From positions 20,527 through 84,526 of the forward strand of contig JAGYIO010000008.1 in the NCBI GenBank assembly GCA_018402585.1: 64,000 nt of DNA. Direction: 5' to 3'. Positions 1 through 9,150 of the stretch are shown here, piece after piece. The notes below the pieces were generated by a model. That model was given only the letters and a program-made list of their open reading frames with translations, did not search any database and was not told where the DNA came from. Position 1 is the stretch's first letter. The number at the start of each line of letters is the position of its first letter. The position numbers and the translations under genes are program-made. The stretch is from Chthoniobacterales bacterium (GTDB lineage: Bacteria > Verrucomicrobiota > Verrucomicrobiia > Chthoniobacterales > JACTMZ01).

Positions 1-238
1 TTGACGTCACACCGTTGAGCAGAACAGCTCGGGTGAAATCGAACGTATTGTCATCCATCTTAAAACCAGTGATATCGGCCTCGGTCGTTCCGTAGTTGGT
101 CACTTCGAACCAGTCGGCCGTCCCGCCCGTGCCGGAGGAACTCATCGCTTCGGTTATGCGCAAAACGGCCTGGGCCTGCGCCGACGCGCCGGTGCAGGCT
201 AGGAGGGATGCGATGAGGAGCAGAGGGATGGATTTCAT
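1..238 (-). CDS. Secreted lamin-tail-domain-like protein, N-terminal part only
   Basis: The reading frame opens with ATG at 238 on the minus strand and runs off the left edge, so only about 79 residues are visible and the ORF track misses it. It starts with a clear signal peptide (MKSIPLLLIASLLACTGASA) and continues with ITEAMSSS, TADWFEVTNYG and a following DITGF, which is the opening beta-strand pattern of a lamin-tail (LTD) domain; such domains occur in secreted or cell-surface proteins of many environmental bacteria. It begins only 7 nt after the stop of the pilin-like gene, so it is probably the third gene of that transcript. The LTD assignment rests on the short motif only; the rest of the protein and any catalytic partner domain are outside the window. 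Confidence 0.6.
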   Translation of the reverse strand, partial: MKSIPLLLIASLLACTGASAQAQAVLRITEAMSSSGTGGTADWFEVTNYGTTEADITGFKMDDNTFDFTRAVLLNGVTS

Positions 239-245
239 GGGGTTT

Positions 246-959
246 TCAGTTGTTGGCGAAGCGCCAGATGACGACATTGGTGTCGAAGACTTGGTCTTTG
301 GGCACGATCTTGGCATGGCCGTCGGCGAAACCGATGATGCCGGCGTTGCCGTAGCGGCCGACAAAACGTTCGTCGCGCACTTTGGGCTGTCCGAGACTGT
401 CGGAAGCGCCACCGGGCGGCAGCAGATGCTTCTCGTCGGGCAAGGCCGCCTCGGCGAAAAGCGCGGTGCGCGAGGGGTGGGGCAGCAGGGCGAGGTTGAC
501 GCGGATCCCGCCGGGCTGGTTGGCCATCCCGTGGTCGATCTGCGAATTGATGCCGAAGGCGAAGTAGGCACTATTCAGCTTCTGCTTCGGGTACGCAGCG
601 GCTTTGACATAAAACACGCTGCCTTTCTCATAAAAAGAGGCGGGATTGGCGCGGTAGTTGCTTGCTGCCGTCAGGCCGGCGAGTGGCGGGAGGACATTAT
701 ACCAGGCATTGGTCTGGGTGCGCAGGACGGAGAAGGACTGCACGCCGTCGCCACCCTCGGCCGGCAGACGGTAATTATTGTCCGCCGCGTAGGCGACGGC
801 CAGTGTGCTGATTTGCTTGATGCTATTGAGCGTGGAGACTTTCTGCGACGAGTTCATCGCGTTGCCCACCGCGGGCACGGCCAAGGCCGCCAGAATGGCG
901 AGGATGGCGATGACCACGAGGAGTTCAATCAGGGTGAAGGCGGACGGTGGTTTTTTCAT
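246..959 (-). CDS. Type II secretion/pilin-like protein with prepilin leader
   Basis: A 237-residue protein. I start it at the internal ATG at 959 because the ORF-track start adds an unlikely Arg/Pro-rich leader. It begins MKKPPSAFTLIELLVV, a classic prepilin peptidase site (cleavage before F, E at +5) followed by a hydrophobic N-terminal helix. The C-terminal part contains GNAGIIGFADGHAKIV, resembling the H-X9-DG motif region of the large paralogous pseudopilin-like family of Planctomycetes, Verrucomicrobia and Lentisphaerae, though the usual His is replaced (GRYGN). The ATG overlaps the stop of the upstream phytase-like gene as ATGA, indicating translational coupling. Role inferred: processed, membrane-anchored pseudopilin-like surface protein; the individual function of this expanded family is unknown. 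Confidence 0.8.
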   Translation of the reverse strand: MKKPPSAFTLIELLVVIAILAILAALAVPAVGNAMNSSQKVSTLNSIKQISTLAVAYAADNNYRLPAEGGDGVQSFSVLRTQTNAWYNVLPPLAGLTAASNYRANPASFYEKGSVFYVKAAAYPKQKLNSAYFAFGINSQIDHGMANQPGGIRVNLALLPHPSRTALFAEAALPDEKHLLPPGGASDSLGQPKVRDERFVGRYGNAGIIGFADGHAKIVPKDQVFDTNVVIWRFANN

Positions 960-2260
960 GCCGTGCGGTGGATGGATGGGTTGGCGCTCCGGGAAGCGGA
1001 AGGCGGCGGCAGGGGGGTTTCCACTTCGATGATCCAAGTGTCCTGCGCCTGCTCGGCGCGCGGGAACGGGACCGGCGACGGCGGTCCTTCGCCCGAGCGG
1101 AGCAGGAGGGTGGACGCGAGGAAGTCGTTGTCGGAGGACATGAGGAGGCGCAGGCGGCCGTCTTCGACCCCGGCCACGGCGAGGCCTTCCCATTTGGCCG
1201 GCAGCGCTTCGCGCGGGAGACCGACGGAGGCGGTGTCGAGTTCGGCCAGGTTGAAGAGCACAGTGCGGGCCACCGGCACGGCATCGGCCACCTCGTCGCG
1301 GCCGAGAATGTCGTCTGCGCCGGCCGGGTCGAGGAGCACCACGGCTTTCCAGCGCGCCGGATCCGGAGCAGCCGATCCGTCGGCCCCGTGGTTGTCACGC
1401 TCGAGGGCGAGCAGGCGTCCGTCGGGCAGCGTGGCTAGCGCGCTATAGACGAGGTGTGACGCTTTGAGCAGCGCACCGGGCGGGGCGGTCGCGTCGAGTT
1501 CGGCGGCTGGCGGAAAGGCCACGCGGTAGGCCGCTACTGCGGCGCCATCGCGGCCGTCGAAAAGAAAGAGCCGCGCAAACCCGGCCTGACGGCCACCATC
1601 CTGGGCCAACCCGCTCTGCAGGATGGCGGCGAGACGCCCGTCGGGCAGGAGGGTCAGCCCCTCAAACCCGCGGTTGGGGTCGCGGCCGGAGACGGCCTGC
1701 TTGCGGCTGGCGTTGACGAAGTCGCGGCCTTGCGTGGTGGACGGCAGTACTTCGGGCGGCACGGCGAAGCGCCGCACAAAGCGGCCGTCGGGCCTGAATT
1801 CGCGGATGGACGGCATGTATTCCTCGGAGACGAAAAAATTCCCGCCGGGCGCGAGGGCCAGTCCCTCGGGATCGAGGCACATGCGCCCGTCGGCGCGTTG
1901 CGGCGGCTCGGTCGCGGGTAAATCGGGGAAAAGCCCGGTGAAGGCACGGCCTTCGGAATCGCGCAGCACCGCGGTGCGGACCAGCTGCAGGTCGAGGCTC
2001 GACCCGTCGCGGGTTATAGTGAAAAATTGCAAGCGGGGACGGTAATCGATCGTGCCGTCCCCCGCCCCGCGGTCGCTGAGCATGACGATTTCCCCCGAGG
2101 GCAGAACTTCGATGGCGGACCCAATCCCGCCGATCGTCTCGCCCTCGGCGTCGCACGCATCGGCCGCGATCCGCCCCGCGGCAAGCAGAAGGGTAGAGGG
2201 TTCCACCCCGGACACAGTGACCGCCGCCGCGAGAATCAGAATGGCGCAGAGACGTTTCAC
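956..2260 (-). CDS. Phytase-like esterase domain protein (secreted)
   Basis: A 434-residue protein when started at GTG 2260; the ORF-track extension upstream of this has no protein character, whereas VKRLCAILILAAAVTVSG from this start is a good signal peptide. The body has features of the esterase-like phytase family (Phytase_like domain): GGIGSAIEV, VMLSDRGAGDG, LDPEGLALAPGGNFFVSEEY, FEGLTLLPDG and LLALERDNHG, i.e. repeated beta-propeller blades with the LSDRG and EGLA signatures. Known members are periplasmic or outer-membrane-associated proteins of mostly untested substrate. The gene heads a transcript continuing into the pilin-like gene (ATGA overlap). The family call is fairly safe; the substrate is not known. 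Confidence 0.75.
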   Translation of the reverse strand: MKRLCAILILAAAVTVSGVEPSTLLLAAGRIAADACDAEGETIGGIGSAIEVLPSGEIVMLSDRGAGDGTIDYRPRLQFFTITRDGSSLDLQLVRTAVLRDSEGRAFTGLFPDLPATEPPQRADGRMCLDPEGLALAPGGNFFVSEEYMPSIREFRPDGRFVRRFAVPPEVLPSTTQGRDFVNASRKQAVSGRDPNRGFEGLTLLPDGRLAAILQSGLAQDGGRQAGFARLFLFDGRDGAAVAAYRVAFPPAAELDATAPPGALLKASHLVYSALATLPDGRLLALERDNHGADGSAAPDPARWKAVVLLDPAGADDILGRDEVADAVPVARTVLFNLAELDTASVGLPREALPAKWEGLAVAGVEDGRLRLLMSSDNDFLASTLLLRSGEGPPSPVPFPRAEQAQDTWIIEVETPLPPPSASRSANPSIHRTA

Positions 2261-2370
2261 AGCGGAGCCATTTATGAGTCCGCTCCCGCACCCGCGCAAA
2301 GGCAGCAGATGTGAATTTTCTGTCACAACCCGGCGCGCGCCGCCGGTCACACCATGACGGCCGAGCAGAA

Positions 2371-2404
2371 ACCAACAAAAGAGGGCAGGATTGCTCCCGC
2401 CCTC
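2371..2404 (-). terminator. Rho-independent terminator downstream of the UvrD-like gene
   Basis: In the 359-bp gap between the helicase stop (2620) and the next minus-strand start (2260) there is a 10-bp stem with one mismatch and a 4-nt loop (GAGGGCGGGA...TCCTGCCCTC on the minus strand), followed directly by TTTTGTTGGTTT. Orientation and U-tract fit termination of minus-strand transcripts from the helicase gene. I see nothing else coding in the gap. Confidence 0.75.
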
Positions 2405-2619
2405 CAAAATCGACCCTTCTTTGGTGCTGCGACGCCAGCACCATCGGCCGGTCAATCTCCGACCATGGCAACAAAACCGGCCGCCATGCTCGCGAGGCCC
2501 GCGGCGCCACCTTTACCCAACCAGCCCGGGACACCGCGCTGCGGCCAGCGAAAAATAGACACCATTGGTCCGCACTTGGTAGCTCACTACCCGCCACCAC
2601 GTTGCCGGTGTCGGTAGTG

Positions 2620-4659
2620 TCAATACCACCAGTCGCGCTCGCCGGATTTTTTAGCCGGCTTGGGCGGGATGGTTCGGGGGGATTCGTCGGCCCCGGGCTT
2701 TTCCAACAAGTGGGCCGGAATTTCGGCGAGGAAACGCGAGCGGCGTTGGAAGGGCTCGCCGTAGCCGCCGCCGAGGCGGATTTGCGGGTAGCACAAATGC
2801 AGGTGATCGCGTCCGCGCGTGATGGCCACGTAGAAGAGACGGCGTTCTTCTTCCAGGGCGTCGGGTTTTTCCAGCGAGCGGGAGCCGGGGAACATGCCTT
2901 CGCTCAGCCAGATGACGAAGACCGCGCGCCATTCGAGGCCTTTGGCTTGGTGCACGGAGGAAAGCACGACGCGGTCGGTCTCGGTGTCCCGGCGCGATCC
3001 GGCGCCGTCGACATTAGTCAGGAGAGCGAGCTGCGCGAGAAATTCGTCGGTCGAGGTGAATTGCCGCGCGTATCCGGCCAGGGTGCGCAGGTCCTCGCGG
3101 CGGTTTTCGAAATTGGCGAATTCCGCCTTCAGGTAATCCTCGTAAAAGGCCTCCATGATCGACTCGATAGCTCGATCCGGCGCGATGGGCTTACGTTCCG
3201 GCGCGATTTCGTCGAGCGTGGCGGCGAGCTGCTCCCAGATTTTTTCGGCCCGCGCCGGCGGCTTGGCCCTGCGGAGAATTTGGCCGAAGGGTGCGGGCGA
3301 TTCGACCCCGGCCCGGACCACCGACCACAGGGTGTCGGCGGTTTTCTCCCCCACCCCGGGGAGCAAACGAACCATGCGGCGGAAGGCGGTTTCGTCGGTC
3401 GGGTTGACCGCGAATTTCAAAAAGGCGGCGACGTCTTTGACGTGCGCCTGCTCGAAAAAGCGCAGACCGCTGGTCACTTCAAAGGGAATCCCGCGACGGG
3501 TCAGCTCAAGCTGGATTTCCATGGAGTGAAAATGCGCGCGGTAGAGCACGGCCATCTCGCGGAACTCGAGGCCCTCGCGGTTGAGTTCGAGGATCTGCTG
3601 CGCAAGGTAAGCGGCCTGGTCGTTGTTGGTCGGCAACTCGGCGAGCACGGGGCGTCCGCCCGCCTTGCGCCAGGCGACGAGGTTTTTTTCAAATTGCTTC
3701 AGGTTGCCGCGGATGGCGGCATTGGCCACTTCGAGGATGCCGGGCACGCTGCGGTAATTCGTCTCGATCCGGTAGGTCTGCGCACCGTGGTGGCGCTTGG
3801 GGAAATTGAGGATATTTTCGAAGTTGGCCCCGCGCCACGAATAGATCGATTGTGCGTCGTCGCCGACCACCATGACATTGCCGTGTTTCGAGCCGAGCAG
3901 ATCGACGAGGTCGGCCTGCACAAGGTTGGTGTCCTGGTATTCGTCGACCAGCACGTGGCGGAATTGATGGCGGTAATGTTCGCCCACTTCCGCATGGTCG
4001 CGCAGCAGGTGGTTGGTGCGGATGAGGAGATCGTCGAAGTCCATCGCATTGGCCGAGACTTTGCGCCGTTCGTAAGCGGCGCGGACGGAGGCCAGGGTCT
4101 CGGCCACACCGTCAAAGTAACCGAAGCGGTCGTGCACGATCTGCTCGAGCGGTTGGCCCGTATTCGCCGAGAGGGAAAACAATTCGGCGAGCACATCAGG
4201 TTTGGGAAAACGTTTGTCGCGGGGCAGGCCGGCATCCCTGACCACGCTTTTGAGCAAGTCGGATTGGTCCTCGCGGTCGAGAATGCTGAAGCCGGGGCGG
4301 AAACCGATCGTCTCGGCATGGCGGCGCAGGATGCGGTTGCCGATCGAGTGGAAAGTACCGCCCCAGATGCCGTCCGCATCCGGGCCGAGCAGTTCGGTGA
4401 CCCGGCCGGTCATCTCCCGCGCCGCTTTGTTCGTGAATGTGAGGAGGAGAATTTCCCAAGGTTTGATCCCGTTCTCAAGCAGCCAGGCCACCCGGTAAAT
4501 CAGGGTGCGGGTCTTGCCGCTGCCCGCCCCGGCGATGACGAGGGCAGCTCCGCCCGGCGAAGTCACGGCGGCAAGTTGCTGCTCGTTCAACTCGGTCGTA
4601 TAATCGATGCGCGTGCCGGAGGACGGCGCGATATTCCGGTTCACAATCGCAGCCCCCAT
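2620..4659 (-). CDS. UvrD/PcrA-family superfamily 1A DNA helicase
   Basis: A 679-residue protein from the ATG at 4659; the track start lies further inside the upstream carboxypeptidase gene and adds an unlikely leader. Helicase motifs are all present in order: Q-motif region LNEQQLAAV, Walker A GAGSGKTRTLIYR near residue 44, TFTNKAAREM (Ia), LVDEYQDTN (II), VGDDAQSIYSWRGA (III), TNYRS (IV), SSVHQAKGLEW (V) and YVAITRGRDHLHL (VI). Family members unwind DNA 3'-5' during repair, replication-fork maintenance and RNA polymerase backtracking. The length is close to PcrA/UvrD/Rep. Its start overlaps the stop of the carboxypeptidase gene by 19 nt. Sequence alone does not settle UvrD versus PcrA versus Rep. 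Confidence 0.93.
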   Translation of the reverse strand: MGAAIVNRNIAPSSGTRIDYTTELNEQQLAAVTSPGGAALVIAGAGSGKTRTLIYRVAWLLENGIKPWEILLLTFTNKAAREMTGRVTELLGPDADGIWGGTFHSIGNRILRRHAETIGFRPGFSILDREDQSDLLKSVVRDAGLPRDKRFPKPDVLAELFSLSANTGQPLEQIVHDRFGYFDGVAETLASVRAAYERRKVSANAMDFDDLLIRTNHLLRDHAEVGEHYRHQFRHVLVDEYQDTNLVQADLVDLLGSKHGNVMVVGDDAQSIYSWRGANFENILNFPKRHHGAQTYRIETNYRSVPGILEVANAAIRGNLKQFEKNLVAWRKAGGRPVLAELPTNNDQAAYLAQQILELNREGLEFREMAVLYRAHFHSMEIQLELTRRGIPFEVTSGLRFFEQAHVKDVAAFLKFAVNPTDETAFRRMVRLLPGVGEKTADTLWSVVRAGVESPAPFGQILRRAKPPARAEKIWEQLAATLDEIAPERKPIAPDRAIESIMEAFYEDYLKAEFANFENRREDLRTLAGYARQFTSTDEFLAQLALLTNVDGAGSRRDTETDRVVLSSVHQAKGLEWRAVFVIWLSEGMFPGSRSLEKPDALEEERRLFYVAITRGRDHLHLCYPQIRLGGGYGEPFQRRSRFLAEIPAHLLEKPGADESPRTIPPKPAKKSGERDWWY

Positions 4660-5435
4660 TGCAAGAGCCGCTTCGAGTCGCTGAAGACATTGGCTTTGTT
4701 GCTGCCGAGGATGACCGCGATAATATCGCGCCCGTTGTTTTGTCCGCTCGAGACCAGGCAGTGCCCGGCGGCATTGGTGTAGCCGGTCTTCATCCCGGTG
4801 CACCAGGGAGCTTGGTGGAGAATGCGGTTGGTGTTGACCAACTGGCGCACGCGACCGTCCGCATAGCGGAATTCGGCCCGCGGGATGGCCACGATTTTGC
4901 GGATGACCGGGTTGGCGTAAGCGTTGCGGGCAATGATCGCGATGTCACGCGCGGTGGAGAATTGTCCTTCGGCCGGCAGACCATTCGGGTTCATGAAGCG
5001 CGAGGTTCGGGCACCCATGGCACGAGCCCGGCGGTTCATCTTGGCCACGAATTCCTCGGCGCTGCCGGCATTGTCGCGGGCCAGGGCGAGGGCGACATCA
5101 TTCGGGCTTCTCACCAGCAGGGCCTCGAGCAATTCGTAGCGCGAGTAGGTCTGGCCAGCCTTGAGGTAAAGCTTGGTCGGTGCGGCGGCGGTGTCCTCGG
5201 GCTTGATCGTAACCGTTTCCTCAAGGTTGCCCTCCTCGGCGATGAGCAAGGCCGTGAGGAGTTTCTGCGTGCTGGCCACGGCGCGGGGTTCGCGCGAGTT
5301 GCGGTGGCCGAGGACACGACCAGTCTTGACATCGACCACGATGAAGGCCTTGCCATGGACCGGCGGCGGATTGGCCGTGGCCTGGACCGTCTGGCCGCAG
5401 AGGCAGGCGATGGCACAGGCAAGGAGGAAACGCAT
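4641..5435 (-). CDS. D-alanyl-D-alanine carboxypeptidase (peptidase S11)
   Basis: A 264-residue protein from ATG 5435 (a start at 5450 is also possible), beginning with signal peptide MRFLLACAIACLCGQTVQA. The penicillin-binding triad is visible: SXXK as ASTQKLL (nucleophile Ser), SXN as RSPNDVAL, and KTG as GMKTGYTN. It would trim the terminal D-Ala from peptidoglycan pentapeptides in the periplasm. It is shorter than E. coli PBP5 because it ends soon after the KTG-bearing core and lacks the C-terminal PBP5 beta domain and membrane-anchoring helix. The 3' end overlaps the helicase start by 19 nt. Confidence 0.9.
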   Translation of the reverse strand: MRFLLACAIACLCGQTVQATANPPPVHGKAFIVVDVKTGRVLGHRNSREPRAVASTQKLLTALLIAEEGNLEETVTIKPEDTAAAPTKLYLKAGQTYSRYELLEALLVRSPNDVALALARDNAGSAEEFVAKMNRRARAMGARTSRFMNPNGLPAEGQFSTARDIAIIARNAYANPVIRKIVAIPRAEFRYADGRVRQLVNTNRILHQAPWCTGMKTGYTNAAGHCLVSSGQNNGRDIIAVILGSNKANVFSDSKRLLQWGLRL

Positions 5436-5505
5436 GGGACCGGACACCATGCCCTTTTTCCGCGGGCAAATCAACCGGCAGACCGCGTGGACCGCGGGAC
5501 CGGTC

Positions 5506-6246
5506 TCATTTCAGAGCTTTCTCGAGAAGCGGATCCGGAGCGGCGCCGAGTTCGAGGGCTTTCTCGTAGTGGCGCCGCGCTAATTCGACCGCCGGCGGGC
5601 TGCGCTCCAGACAGAAGACAGCCAGGTTGAAATGTGCATCGGCGTAGTCGGGTTGCAGCTCGACGGCGCGGCGCAGTTCCGATTCTGCAGCATCAAACCA
5701 GCGGTTACGGCCCGCCGCCACCCCGAGGTAGTTGCGGGTCACCGCGTCGTTGGGGTCTTGCGCCACGGCCTGCGCGATGGCGGCGAGGGAGCGCATCGGT
5801 TCATCGCGCTCAAGATAGATGATGCCGAGGTTGAGCCAGGCGGTCGGGTTGTCGGGCTTGATCTGCAGCGAGCGGCGGAGGAGACGTTCACCTTCTGCGC
5901 TGTTGCCAAGTTGATATTCGCTCGAACCGAGATTGACCAAAGCGGGCAGGTTGTCGGGTTCGATTTTGAGCACGCGCAGGTAAGCCTCGCGCGCACCGGC
6001 ATAATTGCCGGACCGGAACGCGGCAATTCCTTCGGACCCGATCTTTTCCGCGATCGCAGTCTGCACGGGAGGCCTCGCCTCGTCGGGCACAGTGACCGGC
6101 ACAAGGGCGGGGACCGGGGCATTGACCAGCGCACCGCCCGATCCGCGGTCGGTTAAGCGCCCGGTCTCCGCAGTTTCCCCGGCGAGGGAGAAAGCCGCCA
6201 GCGCCAGAGCGAGGGCGGAGAGCAGGGCGTATTTACTCTTCCGCAT
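5506..6246 (-). CDS. TPR-repeat protein with signal peptide
   Basis: A 246-residue protein from ATG 6246 (MRKSKYALLSALALALAAFS, a signal peptide). The rest is built of tetratricopeptide repeats: GNYAGAREAYLRVLKIEPDN, LVNLGSSEYQLGNSAEGERL, WLNLGIIYLERDEPMRSLAA, YLGVAAGRNRWFDAAESELR and YADAHFNLAVFCLERS. TPRs mediate protein-protein contacts, so this is probably a periplasmic or envelope scaffold. It overlaps the end of proC by 14 nt and sits upstream of a D,D-carboxypeptidase. No catalytic domain is visible; the partner is unknown. Confidence 0.8.
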   Translation of the reverse strand: MRKSKYALLSALALALAAFSLAGETAETGRLTDRGSGGALVNAPVPALVPVTVPDEARPPVQTAIAEKIGSEGIAAFRSGNYAGAREAYLRVLKIEPDNLPALVNLGSSEYQLGNSAEGERLLRRSLQIKPDNPTAWLNLGIIYLERDEPMRSLAAIAQAVAQDPNDAVTRNYLGVAAGRNRWFDAAESELRRAVELQPDYADAHFNLAVFCLERSPPAVELARRHYEKALELGAAPDPLLEKALK

Positions 6247-7045
6247 CGCCACCGCCCAATTCACGCGCCCGCAGGGTGGCCGCGCGCACCGCGTCCATCA
6301 CCGCGACCCGCAGACCGCCGCGCTCCAGCTCGGCCAGACCGGCAATCGTGGTCCCCCCGGGACTGGTCACCATTTCGCGCAGGAGAGCGGGGTGCATCAT
6401 GGTTTCCGCGGCCATCCCCGCAGCGCCGGCCACGGTTTGCACCGCTAATTTGGTCGCAAGATCGCGGGGTAAACCCATCTGCACCCCGCCGTCGGAGAGC
6501 GCCTCGATAAAAAGATAAACGTAGGCCGGGCCGCTGCCGCTCAGACCAGTGACGGCATCAAGCAGGGGTTCCTGGACCGGGAAAGCACGGCCGACCGCAG
6601 TGAAAATTTCCTCCACCGACGCCACATCCCGTTCCGTGACCCCGGCGCCGGTCGCGTAAGCAGAGGCGCCTTTCTGCACGAGGGCCGCGGTGTTGGGCAT
6701 AACGCGCACCACTCGGCACTGTGGTCCGGCCGCTTGCTGCAGCGAATCGATGGTCAGACCGGCCACGATAGAGACGAGTAGCTTGCCCGACAAATCCGCC
6801 GAGGCCGCGGCCAGGGCGGGCAAGGCGTCCTCGGGTTTGACGCAGAGAAGGATGACCTCGGAAGCCGCCGCCACCTCGTGATTATCCCGGGCCACGCGAA
6901 TTCCGCTCTCCGTGCCGAGCACTTCAGCCGGTTCGGAGTGCTTGTCGTGCACGACCACTTCCGCGGGTGCGCAGACCTTGGCCGCCAAAACGCCTTGGAT
7001 CAGAGCGGAGGCCATTTTCCCGCAACCGATGAAACCGATCTGCAT
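6233..7045 (-). CDS. proC: Pyrroline-5-carboxylate reductase
   Basis: A 270-residue enzyme from ATG 7045. The N-terminal Rossmann motif IGFIGCGKMASALIQG binds NAD(P)H; the C-terminal half has the ProC signature (LLDAVTGLSGSGPAYVY, and TSPGGTTIAGLAELERGG near the end). It reduces pyrroline-5-carboxylate to L-proline, the last step of proline synthesis, in the cytosol. Length matches the family. The gene heads a minus-strand run (proC, TPR, carboxypeptidase, helicase) and is divergent from the EamA-type transporter, so 7046-7211 should carry both promoters. Confidence 0.95.
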   Translation of the reverse strand: MQIGFIGCGKMASALIQGVLAAKVCAPAEVVVHDKHSEPAEVLGTESGIRVARDNHEVAAASEVILLCVKPEDALPALAAASADLSGKLLVSIVAGLTIDSLQQAAGPQCRVVRVMPNTAALVQKGASAYATGAGVTERDVASVEEIFTAVGRAFPVQEPLLDAVTGLSGSGPAYVYLFIEALSDGGVQMGLPRDLATKLAVQTVAGAAGMAAETMMHPALLREMVTSPGGTTIAGLAELERGGLRVAVMDAVRAATLRARELGGGDAEE

Positions 7046-7211
7046 AGGAGTAAACGTAGGAGAGCCCACCGCTCGGGCAAGCGGAAAGAAGCCTCTGGGC
7101 CGCGTGGCCGCTGCGGGTAGGCCCAGTTCAAGGCGAACCAAGGCCAGCCCGATTTGCCATTCGAAGCCGCCGACCTGACCTGACTCGCCTCGGGGCGGGA
7201 AACCAGTTATT

Positions 7212-8105
7212 TTGGCGGAAATTTTGCATTCCTACCTCCTTTTGCCGCTCGCCGCAGCCGTTCTCTACGCCGCTGCTGCCCTCTGCCTGAAGATCGCGCT
7301 CGGACGCGGCGTCACCACTTGGTCGGTCCTCTTCTACAGCAATATCGTCCTCGGCCTCTTTTTTGCCCCCCTCCTTCTGGCCGGTCCATCCGGATGGAAT
7401 CCCGGCGCTGCCGTCTGGGCTCTCGCCTCGGGGGTGCTCTTTTTTCTCGGGCAAATCGGGACCTTCCGGTCGCTGCAAAGCGGCGATGTCTCGGTGGCCA
7501 CGCCGGCCCTCGCCTCCAAGGTGGTCTTCGTCGCGCTGCTCAGTCTGCTCGTGCCCGGCAACCAGGCCGATCCCGACCTCTGGCTGGCGGTGGTCCTGAC
7601 CATGGCCGGGATGATGCTGCTCCATCGCGGACCGAAAATCAGCTCCTCGCGTCCGCTCCTCACCTTGGCCTGGGCGCTGTTTGCCGCGCTAAGTTTCGCC
7701 GCGGCCGACATTGTAGTCCAAGTCGGCGCGCCCGTGGCCGGCTTCACCCTCTTCATGCCCGTGATGTTCGGCACGGTGGCCTTGCTTTCCCTCCCCTTGT
7801 TGTGGCCGCATATCCTGGGTCCGCCGCGGCGCACCGTGGCTCGGGGTGCCCTCGGCTGGTTGGCGGTCGGCGTGCTTTTGCTCGGACTGCAGGCCACGGG
7901 GATGGCCTCGGCAATCGGACTCTTCGGCGACGCCACGGCGGCCAATGTGGTCTACAGTTCGCGCGGACTGTGGAGTTTGCTCCTCCTTGCCCTCGTGGCC
8001 CGTCGTTTGGGTATCACGGATAGCGTGTTCGACCGCCGCACGCTGGCCCTGCGGATCGTCGGATGCGTGCTCATCCTCGGAGCGGTCACCTTGGTTTTGT
8101 TCTGA
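7212..8105 (+). CDS. EamA/DMT-superfamily membrane transporter
   Basis: A 297-residue, very hydrophobic protein with about ten predicted transmembrane segments in two similar halves (for example LLLPLAAAVLYAAAALCLKI and LVARRLGI...VGCVLILGAVTLVLF), the layout of 10-TM drug/metabolite exporters. The start is TTG at 7212, the first codon of the track ORF; no stronger start is visible. It stands alone between divergent proC and convergent squalene/phytoene synthase. The substrate cannot be read from sequence. The 145 bp after its stop contains only short weak stem-loops and no convincing terminator. Confidence 0.75.
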   Translation: MAEILHSYLLLPLAAAVLYAAAALCLKIALGRGVTTWSVLFYSNIVLGLFFAPLLLAGPSGWNPGAAVWALASGVLFFLGQIGTFRSLQSGDVSVATPALASKVVFVALLSLLVPGNQADPDLWLAVVLTMAGMMLLHRGPKISSSRPLLTLAWALFAALSFAAADIVVQVGAPVAGFTLFMPVMFGTVALLSLPLLWPHILGPPRRTVARGALGWLAVGVLLLGLQATGMASAIGLFGDATAANVVYSSRGLWSLLLLALVARRLGITDSVFDRRTLALRIVGCVLILGAVTLVLF

Positions 8106-8250
8106 GCCCTGACGGGGCAACAGCTGTGGCCTTTGCAATGCTTTGGCCGAGGGGAAAGTATTTTCAGGGCGACCCACTTTTTGGTGAACATTTTCGCCCG
8201 TGCCCCCTGGAGAAACCAAGCCCGGCCGCCTTCGGAGAAGACGATCCACC

Positions 8251-9150
8251 TTACTCAGCCGCCCGCCGGGCCAACCGGGCGACCGACCCCGCCGACCACC
8301 AGACCGGTAAGGCACGGCCCAGCCACTGCCGCAGCTCGCGACGCGGAACTTTGGCCGGCGTGATCACGGAAGCCGGCTGAGCTTCGGTCAAAAGCAAAGT
8401 GCGCCAACCAAGCAGAGCCGGCAGCAGGGTGGCATAACGGAGCCGTCCGGAACGCAAGGCGGCAGAGTAGTCCGCACCATCCTGCAACCACCGGCGCGCC
8501 TGCTCCGTCCAAGGTCCGACCTCTCCCGGCGAGAGATAGACCCGGCCGAGCGCCGCATCCATGCGCTGGTCACGCAGGATGTTGACCAGCTGCAGGCCCT
8601 GACCGTAGTGGCGCGCGCGCACCCGCATGACTTCCACCGGCTCGTAAGCAAACTGGCCCAAGCGCGCCGCGCACAGATCGGTCCAGAATTCCCCCACGCT
8701 CCCCGCCACGAGGTAGGTGTAGCGCTCGAGTTCCTCGGCGGTCAGCGCTGCAGCCTCCGGGGCAAATCTTTCCAGGTCGAAGATCTGCCCTTCCAAAATA
8801 GAACCCAGCACCGCGATGACCGGCCGGCGCGCTGCTGCCTCGCCCTCTCCCATCCGCCGCCACAAGTCCGGCAGAGCGAGGAGCAAGTTCCGCTCGGCGC
8901 CGTCGCGGTGTCGCCCGGCCCAGGCCGGCGCAGCGTAGCCGGGGATCTCCGCCCGACCCAAAGATTCGCGCGCTGCACGCAGCAAGTGCCGCCTTTCGTC
9001 CTCCGGCGCCGTTGCCGTGTCGGCTATGGTGTCTGTGGCCCGGGCCAGCAGATAGGCCAGAGCAATGTCATCACGCACCGCCCGCGGCAGGAGACAAATG
9101 GTCAGGTGGAAGGAACGCGCAGTGCGGCGGAGGATTTCCTTCTCGTTCAT
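8251..9150 (-). CDS. Squalene/phytoene synthase family protein
   Basis: A 299-residue enzyme with both aspartate-rich motifs of head-to-head prenyl synthases: the first as ATDTIADT (DxxxD) near residue 40 and the second as NILRDQRMDAALGRVYLSP, almost the family consensus. It condenses two farnesyl- or geranylgeranyl-diphosphate molecules; product (squalene, presqualene diphosphate or phytoene) cannot be decided without phylogeny. Its ATG overlaps the stop of the DUF362 gene as ATGA, making it the last gene of the dnaJ-yhaM-C39-DUF362 chain. No hopanoid or carotenoid partner gene lies in the window. Confidence 0.88.
   Translation of the reverse strand: MNEKEILRRTARSFHLTICLLPRAVRDDIALAYLLARATDTIADTATAPEDERRHLLRAARESLGRAEIPGYAAPAWAGRHRDGAERNLLLALPDLWRRMGEGEAAARRPVIAVLGSILEGQIFDLERFAPEAAALTAEELERYTYLVAGSVGEFWTDLCAARLGQFAYEPVEVMRVRARHYGQGLQLVNILRDQRMDAALGRVYLSPGEVGPWTEQARRWLQDGADYSAALRSGRLRYATLLPALLGWRTLLLTEAQPASVITPAKVPRRELRQWLGRALPVWWSAGSVARLARRAAE

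Noticed and set aside
2311-4782. 823-residue plus-strand ORF opposite the helicase gene
   Set aside because: Antisense shadow created by high GC; the minus strand carries all UvrD motifs and the plus translation has no recognisable domain.
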